From an uncultured Muribaculaceae bacterium (lineage in GTDB: Bacteria > Bacteroidota > Bacteroidia > Bacteroidales > Muribaculaceae), in NCBI GenBank assembly GCA_910589055.1, contig CAJURN010000011.1, positions 1-64,000 on the forward strand: a stretch of 64,000 bases of DNA, in the 5' to 3' direction. Below, one piece after another: positions 49,193 to 57,934 of the stretch. The notes beneath the pieces are model-generated. The model did not search any database. It had not been told where the DNA came from and saw only the letters and a program-made list of their open reading frames with translations. Position numbers and translations under genes: made by a program. Positions within the stretch are counted from its first letter, which is position 1; every line of letters begins with the position of its first letter.

Positions 49193-52047
49193 AACTCGAT
49201 AATACCAAGCAAGAAAATATCAACGACGCCACCGGGACCGACGAGCCCGGGGGCGTTATCTCTGTCATAGGAGCGCGGGTAAATAACCTGCGCAACGTCG
49301 ATGTGGACATTCCACACAACAAGCTCACAGTCGTTACCGGCCTGAGCGGAAGCGGAAAGTCTTCACTGGCTTTCGACACGATATTCGCCGAAGGACAGCG
49401 ACGTTATATCGAGACATTCTCGGCCTATGCCCGCAACATGCTCGGCTCGCTGGAGCGTCCCGAAGTTGATAAAATCAGCGGACTCTGCCCCGTTATCGCA
49501 ATCGAGCAGAAAACCATCAACAAGAATCCCCGAAGCACTATCGGCACCACGACGGAAATCTATGATTTCCTCCGACTTCTCTATGCGCGTGCCGGACATG
49601 CCCGAAGCTATATCTCAGGTGAGCCGATGGTAAAATATACCGTTGACAAAATCGTGGAGCTGATTCTCGAGAAATTCGACGGTCGTAAAATCATGCTTCT
49701 CGCCCCCTTGGTGAAAAACAGAAAAGGACACTACAAGGACCTCTTCGAACAACTCACCAAGAAAGGATTCCTGCGGGTGCGGACCGACGGCGAAATCCGT
49801 GAAATCACTCCGGGGCTGAGACTTGACCGATACAAGAACCATAGCGTCGAACTTGTGGTTGACAGGGTGAAAGTCAACGCAAAAGATATCGAGCGCCTTC
49901 GCGACTCCGTTGAGAAATCGCTTCATCACGGCGACAAGGAAATGATGGTGCTTGACGTCGAGGCCGACTCCGTGTCACATTACAGCCAGGAGCTGATGGA
50001 CCCCGTGTCCGGAATTTCATATCACGACCCCGCTCCACATAATTTCTCATTCAACTCGCCACAGGGCGCATGTCCGCGATGCAAGGGTCTTGGATATGTA
50101 AATCTTGTCGACAGGGAAAAAATCATTCCCAACGAAAATCTCTCCATTCACGACGGTGCCCTCGCTCCGGTAGGAAAATATCGTGACAACCTTATTTTCC
50201 GCCAGTTGAAGGCAATTTGTGAGCAGCATGGCTTCACGCTGAAAACTCCTGTGCGCGAACTCACCCCCGAAGTGATTGACGAAATCATGCAAGGCTCATC
50301 CGCCCGTCCGGTGGCTCTGTCGGAGTCCGTGTCCGGTCTTGATTTTTTCAGCACCTACGACGGTCTGGTAAAGTACATCGAGATGCAGCAGGACGACGAG
50401 GCCGGTGCCGGTGCTAAAAAATGGAGCGGACAATTCTTCTCACGTGTCACCTGCCCCGAATGTAACGGTGACCGCCTCAACCGTGAGGCTCTGCATTTCT
50501 TTGTGGACGGCTATAACATTTCCGAACTCTGCCGCCTTGACATCGGCAAGCTCTATAAATGGTCCGAGACTGTACTCGACCGTCTGAGCGACCGAGACAG
50601 GAAAATTGCCGTTGAAATCATAAAGGAAATCCGCACACGCCTGCATTTTCTTGTTGACGTGGGACTTGAGTACCTCCAGCTCAACCGCGCTTCGGCCACT
50701 CTTTCGGGTGGTGAGAGCCAGCGAATACGTCTCGCCACGCAACTTGGCTCCGAACTTGTCAACGTTCTATACATCCTTGACGAACCGAGTATCGGACTCC
50801 ATCAGCGCGACAACCACCGCCTAATATCCTCACTGAAACGACTTCGCGACGCATCCAATACGATTATAGTTGTAGAGCACGACAAAGACATCATGCTTGA
50901 AGCCGACTATATCGTTGATATCGGTCCGGGTGCGGGACGCAAGGGAGGAAAGGTTGTTTTCGCAGGCTCTCCGCAGGAAATGATGAAAGCCGAAACGGTG
51001 ACAGCCGACTATCTCAACGGCCACCGTCAGATACCCATTCCCGCCACCCGCCGTCAGGGTAACGGAAAGACACTTTCGGTGCTCGGATGTACTGGCCACA
51101 ATCTGAAAAACGTTGACCTGCATATTCCGCTGGGCACGCTCACCTGTGTGGCAGGCGTCTCGGGCAGTGGCAAATCATCCATTGTCAATTCCACCCTCCA
51201 GCCCATTCTGAGCCAGCATTTCTATCGCTCGAATACCGCCCCGCTGCCGTATCGTGAGATTCAGGGAATGGATAATATCGACAAAGTAGTGACCGTGGAC
51301 CAATCGCCGCTTGGCCGCACTCCACGCTCCAATCCGGCAACATACACCGGCGTCTTCACTGACATCCGCTCCCTCTTTGTCAATCTTCCCGAAGCCAAGA
51401 TTCGCGGCTACAAGCCCGGGCGCTTCTCATTCAACGTTTCAGGCGGCCGATGCGAGGCCTGCAACGGCAACGGCTATAAGACTATCGAGATGAACTTCCT
51501 TCCCGATGTGCTCGTGCCGTGCGAAGTGTGCCATGGTAAGCGTTATAACCGTGAAACTCTTGAAGTCCGTTTCAAAGGCAAGTCAATTGCGGATGTGCTC
51601 GACATGACTATCAATCAAGCTGTCGATTTCTTCGCCAATGTTCCTCAGATTGTCAAGAAAATCAAGGTGCTTCAGGAAATCGGGCTTGGCTACATCAAGC
51701 TCGGACAGCCTTCATCGACACTCTCCGGGGGTGAGAACCAGCGCGTGAAACTCGCCACTGAACTTGCCAAGAAAGACACCGGCAAGACACTGTTCATCCT
51801 CGACGAGCCGACGACAGGACTGCATTTTGAAGACGTGAACACACTGCTTGCCCTGCTCAACAAACTGGTCGACCGCGGAAATACAGTGCTCGTAATCGAA
51901 CACAACACCGATATTATACGCGCAGCCGACCATGTGATTGACATGGGTCCGGGCGGAGGCGAAAATGGCGGCGAGATTGTAGCGGAAGGTACACCGGAAG
52001 AAATTGCCAAAGGCAACTCCCCTACCTCATCATACATTTTTAGCTGA
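49189..52047 (+). CDS. uvrA: UvrABC system protein A
   Basis: Damage-recognition ATPase of nucleotide excision repair, about 952 aa. Start at 49189 (MKLDNTKQEN) gives a 4-nt ATGA overlap with the preceding gene, as at several junctions here; an ATG at 49180 is the alternative. Two ABC modules: GLSGSGKSSLAFDTIFAEGQRRYIE with signature LSGGESQRIRLATQLGSEL, and GVSGSGKSSIVNSTLQPIL with LSGGENQRVKLATELAKKD; zinc modules CPRCKGLGYVNLVD and CEACNGNGYKTIEMNFLPD...CEVCHG. Length and domain order are normal. Confidence 0.98.
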   Translation: MKLDNTKQENINDATGTDEPGGVISVIGARVNNLRNVDVDIPHNKLTVVTGLSGSGKSSLAFDTIFAEGQRRYIETFSAYARNMLGSLERPEVDKISGLCPVIAIEQKTINKNPRSTIGTTTEIYDFLRLLYARAGHARSYISGEPMVKYTVDKIVELILEKFDGRKIMLLAPLVKNRKGHYKDLFEQLTKKGFLRVRTDGEIREITPGLRLDRYKNHSVELVVDRVKVNAKDIERLRDSVEKSLHHGDKEMMVLDVEADSVSHYSQELMDPVSGISYHDPAPHNFSFNSPQGACPRCKGLGYVNLVDREKIIPNENLSIHDGALAPVGKYRDNLIFRQLKAICEQHGFTLKTPVRELTPEVIDEIMQGSSARPVALSESVSGLDFFSTYDGLVKYIEMQQDDEAGAGAKKWSGQFFSRVTCPECNGDRLNREALHFFVDGYNISELCRLDIGKLYKWSETVLDRLSDRDRKIAVEIIKEIRTRLHFLVDVGLEYLQLNRASATLSGGESQRIRLATQLGSELVNVLYILDEPSIGLHQRDNHRLISSLKRLRDASNTIIVVEHDKDIMLEADYIVDIGPGAGRKGGKVVFAGSPQEMMKAETVTADYLNGHRQIPIPATRRQGNGKTLSVLGCTGHNLKNVDLHIPLGTLTCVAGVSGSGKSSIVNSTLQPILSQHFYRSNTAPLPYREIQGMDNIDKVVTVDQSPLGRTPRSNPATYTGVFTDIRSLFVNLPEAKIRGYKPGRFSFNVSGGRCEACNGNGYKTIEMNFLPDVLVPCEVCHGKRYNRETLEVRFKGKSIADVLDMTINQAVDFFANVPQIVKKIKVLQEIGLGYIKLGQPSSTLSGGENQRVKLATELAKKDTGKTLFILDEPTTGLHFEDVNTLLALLNKLVDRGNTVLVIEHNTDIIRAADHVIDMGPGGGENGGEIVAEGTPEEIAKGNSPTSSYIFS

Positions 52048-52107
52048 GAAAGGGCAATATTGCCGCAAAACATACTGACCTTGGTATAATTATATCAGGG
52101 AAAATTG

Positions 52108-52115
52108 TATTTTTG
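52108..52115 (+). promoter_or_regulatory. Promoter -7 element of the mcrB-mcrC operon
   Basis: TATTTTTG, 26 nt upstream of the mcrB ATG; consensus TAnnTTTG. A TTGG lies upstream but at a longer spacing (about 24 nt). Confidence 0.45.
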
Positions 52116-52141
52116 CATATTGCTAACCTATTTCCGCGTTT

Positions 52142-54574
52142 ATGGCAGAATCTGTGATATTGAAAAAAGAAAAGGGCCGACTCATATATAATGCCCCGAT
52201 AAGCAAGGCTCAATGGCTTGAATTTTTAAGTGATAAAGATTTTGCCGGAGACATTCGTCTACGCGCATTGCTGGCATTTTATTACTTGCCGAATCATCAG
52301 GGCACGTATCAGCAGTGTCACGAAAAATATGGCCTGAACCTGTTTGAACTTGAATCAGCCATAAGAAGTCTGAGCGAGGAAATCGCAGCAAAGACCGACC
52401 TGCCCGATATAGTGGATGCTGACGGTCATAAATTGAAATGGCCTGTGGTGATGTCGTCATGTAAACCCGTAAAAGGCAACGAGGGAATATTTAAATGGGC
52501 TCTGTCTCCTGAATTGGTCGAGGCTATCCGTGACATGATTCTTAAGGATGCCGTGAAAGAATATTCCAAAGATTTCTCTACCAAATGGAATCGCGAGGAA
52601 TATAAATGGACTGCCCTGAAAACTTTTCAGGACAACTGGGACATAGATGCTGCCGATTTCGCCGATATGCTTGACAAGTCATTGAGCCATACAGGGAATC
52701 TGCTTGTGTCGCAGAATTCGTTTCCACGCCTGATGATTACCTCATATGCCAATCAGGAGCCGGAGACTGTAAGGGTTATGTTCCGCGCGCTTTTTGACGA
52801 GTCCATTGACCTTGAACAGCGCATAAGCGATTTCATGTCCGGCTCCAATGAATTGCTCGAAAAGTACAGTCCCGGAAAGGCTCATTATCAGAACACAAAT
52901 TCCATCAGTACATATCTCTGGCTGCGCTTTCCGGAAAAGTATTATATCTATAAATGGAGCGAGTACAATAAGGTTGCGGAAAAGATTGGTTTTGACAACC
53001 ATCCGAAAGCAAACGGCCAGCCTTCGGAAGCCATAAAAGGTTATGCAATGTACAACCGGCTTCAGCAGGCTGTTGCCGCGGATGAATCCCTTATAAGCAC
53101 ATACAATAAAATCCTTGACGAACATCCCGACAAATATTATAAACCTTCCGGGCTTGCCACACTTGCCTTCGATTTAGGATTCTGGATAAGCCGATATTAT
53201 GACCCGATGCCCGATAAAAAGCAGGAGATTAAAGTGGCGGATGAGATTGATATTGTCTCCGAGCCGCATGTCGACCAAGAAAACATACATTACTGGTGGC
53301 TGGTAGCCAGCCCCAAATACTGGAGTTTCTCCGACCTTAAGATTGGCAATTCAGTCGAGTACACAGTCAAAAACGACAATGGAAACAAGCGCAGGATCGC
53401 GGTTAATTTCGAACAAGCCAAGAAAGGCGACGTTGTCATCGGTTATGAAGCAAATCCGGTCAAAAAGATTGTAGCCCTCGCAAAAGTTGCAAGAGCAAGC
53501 GATGGCGAAACAATCGCTTTTGAGAAAACCGAGGAGCTGGAAAGTCCCATATCCTGGTTTGACTTCAAGGATTTGCCTGAATTGAGCGGAATGGAGTTCA
53601 TGAAAAACAAAAACGGCTCATTCTTCAAACTCACAAAAGCCGAATATGATTTTCTTCTCGACCTCATCCGTCAGGAAAATCCGGAGCCGGAAAACAATCC
53701 GATTCAGCAGACTTACCGCTGTGAGCCGTACTCCGTGGAGCAATTTCTCCGGGAGGTATTCATGACCCCGGAAGCATACGACAGTCTTACAACACTTTTG
53801 AAGCTGAAGAAGAATGTGATTCTGCAAGGCGCACCGGGTGTGGGAAAGACTTTCTCAGCCAAGAGAGTGGCTTACAGTATGATGGGTATTAAGGATGATT
53901 CCAGGATTGAAATGGTCCAGTTCCATCAGAACTATTCTTATGAAGATTTCATAATGGGTTATAAGCCAACCGAAAGCGGAGGCTTTGAATTGCGCAACGG
54001 ATTATTCTACAACTTCTGTAAGAAAGCCGAGGCCAATCCCGATGAAGATTATTTCTTCATAATCGACGAAATCAACCGAGGCAATCTCAGCAAGATTTTC
54101 GGTGAGCTGCTGATGCTTATAGAGAAAAACTATCGCGGGACACAGATCAAACTCGCCTATCGCAACGAGCTGTTTTCCGTGCCTGAGAACCTGTATATCA
54201 TAGGCATGATGAATACGGCCGACCGAAGTCTCGCCATGATTGATTACGCTCTGCGCCGTCGCTTCAGTTTCTATCCCATCAAGCCCGGATTTGATACCGA
54301 AGGCTTCCTCAAAGAGATTGAGCGCCATCCCGACCCGCGTGTGGCAAAGGTTATAGATGCCGTGAAGGAGTTGAACAACAGGATTTCCGACGACGATTCC
54401 CTCGGAGAAGGCTTCTGTATCGGGCACAGTTACTTCTGCAGCCAGCCTGAAGATGACTCATGGATTGAGTCTGTGGTTAACCACGACCTCTGCCCCATGC
54501 TCGATGAATATTGGTTTGATTCCCGCGAAAAATGCCGGACTGAGAAAAACAAACTGAGGAATCTTCTGAAATGA
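52142..54574 (+). CDS. mcrB: McrB-like AAA+ NTPase with EVE domain
   Basis: Motor and recognition subunit of an McrBC-type, modification-dependent (type IV) restriction system, 810 aa. Layout: an N-terminal helical segment (1-150, unassigned), a second conserved domain (about 155-370: LLVSQNSFPRLMITSYANQEPETVRVMFRALFDES, HYQNTNSISTYLWLRFPEKYY), an EVE domain from residue 383 (HYWWLVASPKYWSFSDLKIG, AKKGDVVIGYEANPVKKIVALAKV), which in this family reads modified bases, and the AAA+ motor with Walker A GAPGVGKT at 563-570, Walker B FFIIDEINRGNLSKIFGELL and MNTADRSLAMIDYALRRRF. mcrC overlaps its stop by 4 nt. Target modification is unknown; the EVE domain suggests a modified cytosine. Confidence 0.93.
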   Translation: MAESVILKKEKGRLIYNAPISKAQWLEFLSDKDFAGDIRLRALLAFYYLPNHQGTYQQCHEKYGLNLFELESAIRSLSEEIAAKTDLPDIVDADGHKLKWPVVMSSCKPVKGNEGIFKWALSPELVEAIRDMILKDAVKEYSKDFSTKWNREEYKWTALKTFQDNWDIDAADFADMLDKSLSHTGNLLVSQNSFPRLMITSYANQEPETVRVMFRALFDESIDLEQRISDFMSGSNELLEKYSPGKAHYQNTNSISTYLWLRFPEKYYIYKWSEYNKVAEKIGFDNHPKANGQPSEAIKGYAMYNRLQQAVAADESLISTYNKILDEHPDKYYKPSGLATLAFDLGFWISRYYDPMPDKKQEIKVADEIDIVSEPHVDQENIHYWWLVASPKYWSFSDLKIGNSVEYTVKNDNGNKRRIAVNFEQAKKGDVVIGYEANPVKKIVALAKVARASDGETIAFEKTEELESPISWFDFKDLPELSGMEFMKNKNGSFFKLTKAEYDFLLDLIRQENPEPENNPIQQTYRCEPYSVEQFLREVFMTPEAYDSLTTLLKLKKNVILQGAPGVGKTFSAKRVAYSMMGIKDDSRIEMVQFHQNYSYEDFIMGYKPTESGGFELRNGLFYNFCKKAEANPDEDYFFIIDEINRGNLSKIFGELLMLIEKNYRGTQIKLAYRNELFSVPENLYIIGMMNTADRSLAMIDYALRRRFSFYPIKPGFDTEGFLKEIERHPDPRVAKVIDAVKELNNRISDDDSLGEGFCIGHSYFCSQPEDDSWIESVVNHDLCPMLDEYWFDSREKCRTEKNKLRNLLK

Positions 54575-55611
54575 CCGAAGACAAAGGCATACTGATAAAA
54601 AACATTTTCTACATGTTGTCCTACGCTTTTCAAGAGCTTAGGAAGAACAACTACGAGGAAATCGCCGGAGAGGAATTCGACGGTGTGCACGACCTGTTTG
54701 CCGAAATTCTTGTCCGCGGTATATCAGCCCAACTGAAGCAGGGTCTGCATCGCACCTATGTCCCGCGGCATGACGGACTGAATACCCTGCGTGGAAAGCT
54801 GAATATCAACGACACCATGAGGATGTATGCCAACGGGGTGCATCGGCTTTCATGCGAGTATGACGAATATTCGGAGGATAATGTTTTCAATCAGATTCTG
54901 AAGTCGACAATGATACAGCTCATCCGTCATTCAGAAGTAAAGCGCGAGAGAAAAAACGGATTGCGCCGATTGATGCCTTTTTTCTCGAATGTGGGTGAGA
55001 TTGATCTGAACGGGATAAAATGGAATACATTCCGTTTCGACAGAAATTCAAAGACTTATCAGATGCTGATATATCTTTGCTACTTCATCATCGAGAATAT
55101 TCTTCTGACTACCGAATCCGGTCCGGTAAAGATGCACTCTTTTTCAGAGACCTATATGCACCGACTGTTTGAACGGTTCGTTCTGGAATATTACCGCAGG
55201 CATCACCCGGAATTCCATGCCTGCGCCCGACAGATAGCCTGGAATATAATAGAATCGGAAACATCAACCGAAATGCTTCCGATTCTTCAGACCGATATTT
55301 TTCTTACGTTGGGAGAGCGCACGCTTATAATCGACACAAAATATTATTCAACAACGCTTCAATCGAAATACGGCAAGGAAAGCATCCACAGCGCACATCA
55401 GAATCAAATTCTAACCTATGTCCTGAACCATGACCGTGAGCATACAGGCAAGACCGACGGTATGCTCCTATATGCCATGACCGGAGAAGAATCCCTGCCT
55501 CACGGGCAGATGAAGTGGCATGACGGTAACATGATTTATTACCGTACTCTCGACCTCAATCAGGATTTCGAAGGGATAAAGCAGCAATTGGAAGCGTTGG
55601 TGAAGATATAG
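54571..55611 (+). CDS. mcrC: McrC-like nuclease subunit
   Basis: Nuclease partner of the McrB-like protein, 346 aa. The N terminus (ILIKNIFYMLSYAFQELRKNNY) and RGKLNINDTMR are typical of 5-methylcytosine restriction component McrC; the C-terminal PD-(D/E)xK core is LQTDIFLTLGERTLIIDTKYYST (about residues 245-267) with the metal-binding Asp and the D-x-K. Translation is coupled to mcrB through an ATGA overlap. The operon ends 2 nt before the stop of the convergent S1-domain gene, with no terminator visible between them. Confidence 0.93.
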   Translation: MTEDKGILIKNIFYMLSYAFQELRKNNYEEIAGEEFDGVHDLFAEILVRGISAQLKQGLHRTYVPRHDGLNTLRGKLNINDTMRMYANGVHRLSCEYDEYSEDNVFNQILKSTMIQLIRHSEVKRERKNGLRRLMPFFSNVGEIDLNGIKWNTFRFDRNSKTYQMLIYLCYFIIENILLTTESGPVKMHSFSETYMHRLFERFVLEYYRRHHPEFHACARQIAWNIIESETSTEMLPILQTDIFLTLGERTLIIDTKYYSTTLQSKYGKESIHSAHQNQILTYVLNHDREHTGKTDGMLLYAMTGEESLPHGQMKWHDGNMIYYRTLDLNQDFEGIKQQLEALVKI

Positions 55612-55613
55612 TT

Positions 55614-56468
55614 TTATACTATACCGGCTTCGCCGTTTGCGCTGATGCTGATTTTATGTTCCTTGTAGAGCAGGCCGAGGGCTTTTTTGAAGTCTTTCTT
55701 GCTGCAACCGAAACGTACTTTAATTTCCTCCGGCGACGCTTTTTCTGACACAGCAGCTCCGTTAGAGGAATTTATTTTCATAAATGAATAGATTCGCTCG
55801 GCAAGTTCTCCAACCCTGTCGGCAGCTTTTCCGGAGAGCGAAATGTCAATTTTCCCGTCTTCACGTACATGCTTGACATATCCCTTGACGCTTTGGCCGA
55901 TTTCCAAGGGTCGGAAAATCTCATTGTCATACACCATGCCGTAATGCAGGTTGTCCACAATTACCTTGTAGCCTATCTCCGTGTGCTGGATTACAAGGCA
56001 ATCCACCTCTGTGCCATTCTTATATTCAGGAATAACATTGCCGAGGAAGTGTTCGAGACGAGCCGATGCCACAATGCGTTTTGTAGCGTCATCCACATAG
56101 ACATATACGGGATAAATTCCACCACGCTTCATGCGCATCTTCTGCTCCGAATACGGAACAAGCAAATCTTTGGGAAGTCCCCAGTCGAGAAAAGCTCCCG
56201 TATCGTTTACCTGCACAACCTCCAGAAATGCAAATTCTCCAACGGTGGCAAAAGGAGTTTCCGTGGTAGCGATGGGACGGTCTTCCGAGTCCTTGTACAC
56301 AAATACTTCGATAGTATCCTCCGGCGCCAGGCCTTCGGGCATATATCGTGTGGGAAGCAATACTTCCTGCTTGGGTTCATCTTCCTTACGCTCGGAATCA
56401 ACGAGATATGCGCCGAAATCCACGAGCTTTTCCACCTTCATGGTGTTATATTTTCCTAACTTAATCAT
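55614..56468 (-). CDS. CvfB-like S1 RNA-binding protein
   Basis: A 284-aa protein resembling CvfB, an RNA-associated regulator studied in Staphylococcus and Streptococcus. It contains consecutive S1-type beta-barrels (VDFGAYLVDSERKEDEPKQEVLLPTRYMP; FAFLEVVQVNDTGAFLDWGLPKDLLVPYSEQ; IGYKVIVDNLHYGMVYDNEIFRPLEIGQSVKGYVKHVREDGKIDISL) and a C-terminal winged helix (SPEEIKVRFGCSKKDFKKALGLLYKEHKI, last 45 residues). This domain order matches the family. The target RNAs are unknown. It is divergent from rsmG. Confidence 0.9.
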   Translation of the reverse strand: MIKLGKYNTMKVEKLVDFGAYLVDSERKEDEPKQEVLLPTRYMPEGLAPEDTIEVFVYKDSEDRPIATTETPFATVGEFAFLEVVQVNDTGAFLDWGLPKDLLVPYSEQKMRMKRGGIYPVYVYVDDATKRIVASARLEHFLGNVIPEYKNGTEVDCLVIQHTEIGYKVIVDNLHYGMVYDNEIFRPLEIGQSVKGYVKHVREDGKIDISLSGKAADRVGELAERIYSFMKINSSNGAAVSEKASPEEIKVRFGCSKKDFKKALGLLYKEHKISISANGEAGIV

Positions 56469-56563
56469 TGTCGGTATTAATTTCTTTTATGTAAATTCTT
56501 TGCAAATTACGAATTTTTCCCGACATACAGCCCTGTCGCGCGAGTATTCTGAAAAAAATAAAG

Positions 56564-56571
56564 TAAATTTG
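56564..56571 (+). promoter_or_regulatory. Promoter -7 element of rsmG
   Basis: TAAATTTG, 70 nt upstream of the ATG at 56642; consensus TAnnTTTG. Confidence 0.45.
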
Positions 56572-56641
56572 CACTAAGGATTGTCCTTTATATGGATAAC
56601 AAGCACCTCTAAATATTGTTTTTAAACTATAAGCATTTAAA

Positions 56642-57283
56642 ATGACAGAAGGTACATCGCTGATTGTCAAATATTTCACTGAGCTTACGGAGGAATGTAA
56701 AGCGCGTCTGGACGCCCTCGGTACGCTTTACCCCGAGTGGAACGCCAAAATCAACGTGATTTCGCGCAAGGATATCGACAATCTTTACATCAACCACATC
56801 CTCCATTCGCTTGCTCTCGCCGCTTTTCTCGGACCGCTCGAAAAAGGCACTTCATTCCTTGACATGGGCACCGGAGGCGGCCTGCCGGGTATCCCCTTGG
56901 CTGTGATGTATCCCGAATGTACGTTTCATCTGATTGACAGAATCGGAAAGAAAATACACGTGGCCGAATCAATTGCCCAAGAGCTTGGGCTTACAAACGT
57001 GACTTTCCAACATGGCGACATCGGCGAGTGCCGCAAGCAATACGACTACGTTGTAAGCCGCGCCGTGATGCCTCTTAACAGTCTTGTAAAGCTCACGGCT
57101 AAAAATGTTGTTAAAAAGCCCGTGCATGCCAACCGCTATGCCCCCGGAATTGTTTGTCTGAAAGGTGGAGACATAGCTTCCGAATCCGAAGGAATCCGCT
57201 TCCCGGTATTGGAATTTCCGATAAACGAATTCTTCTCGGAAGACTTTTTCGACACAAAAAAAATTGTTTACGTACCATGTTGA
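56642..57283 (+). CDS. rsmG: 16S rRNA (guanine527-N7)-methyltransferase
   Basis: SAM-dependent methyltransferase (GidB), 213 aa, that modifies G527 of 16S rRNA. Characteristic stretches: YPEWNAKINVISRKDIDNLYINHILHSLAL (residues 30-59), the SAM loop FLDMGTGGGLPGIPLAVMYPECTFHLID (about 77-104), KIHVAESIAQELGLTNV and YVVSRAVMPLNSLVKL. The stop overlaps the start of the following metallo-hydrolase gene by 7 nt, indicating a two-gene unit. Confidence 0.96.
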   Translation: MTEGTSLIVKYFTELTEECKARLDALGTLYPEWNAKINVISRKDIDNLYINHILHSLALAAFLGPLEKGTSFLDMGTGGGLPGIPLAVMYPECTFHLIDRIGKKIHVAESIAQELGLTNVTFQHGDIGECRKQYDYVVSRAVMPLNSLVKLTAKNVVKKPVHANRYAPGIVCLKGGDIASESEGIRFPVLEFPINEFFSEDFFDTKKIVYVPC

Positions 57284-57927
57284 AAGTAAAACAGTTCTGC
57301 TTCAACCCTTTCGCGGTTAGCACATATCTTCTGTACGACACCGAGACTCTCGACGCTGCCGTGATTGACCCCGGAATGGTTAATGACGCCGAACGACGTC
57401 TTTTCGATTCGGTGGTTGAGGAAAACCATCTCAAGCTCACTCAGATAATCAACACTCACCTTCATCTCGACCACTGTTTTGGCGATAATTATGTCAAGAA
57501 CCGCTACGGAATCCCGGTAAAGGCGCATCCCTCCGACGCTTTTTTAGGCAAGGCTCTGCCCACGCAGGCGGCAGGCTTCGGAATGAGCGTGTCGGGAGGA
57601 TTGGAACCGGTAGAAATTGATGTTGAACTGAATCAGGGAGATACAATTTCCGTCGGAAACTACAAACTTAAGGTACTCCATGTTCCCGGCCATTCTCCCG
57701 GTAGCATAGCGCTGTATTGCGCCCAGGGTGGTTTTGTGATTGACGGCGATGTCCTGTTCCGCGGCGGTATCGGTCGCACCGACCTTCAGGGCGGCGACTT
57801 GCCTACACTTCTGAAAAGCATACGCGAGAAACTGATGACACTTCCGGAGGAAACAAAAGTGCTTCCGGGTCACGATGTCTTCACAACAATCGCTTCCGAG
57901 AAGCACTCAAATCCGTATTTGCGGTAG
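57277..57927 (+). CDS. MBL-fold metallo-hydrolase (glyoxalase II-like)
   Basis: A 216-aa zinc hydrolase. The start MLKVKQFCFNPFAVSTYLLY at 57277 gives the normal family N terminus; an upstream in-frame ATG at 57154 lies inside rsmG. Metal motifs: THLHLDHCFGD (HxHxDH, about residues 53-63), VPGHSPGSIALY (about 133), VIDGDVLFRGGIGRTDL and a closing VLPGHDVFTT. It probably acts on a thioester or related small substrate, as YcbL- and glyoxalase II-like proteins do; the exact substrate is not readable. Translated with rsmG. Confidence 0.9.
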   Translation: MLKVKQFCFNPFAVSTYLLYDTETLDAAVIDPGMVNDAERRLFDSVVEENHLKLTQIINTHLHLDHCFGDNYVKNRYGIPVKAHPSDAFLGKALPTQAAGFGMSVSGGLEPVEIDVELNQGDTISVGNYKLKVLHVPGHSPGSIALYCAQGGFVIDGDVLFRGGIGRTDLQGGDLPTLLKSIREKLMTLPEETKVLPGHDVFTTIASEKHSNPYLR

Positions 57928-57934
57928 ACGCGGG

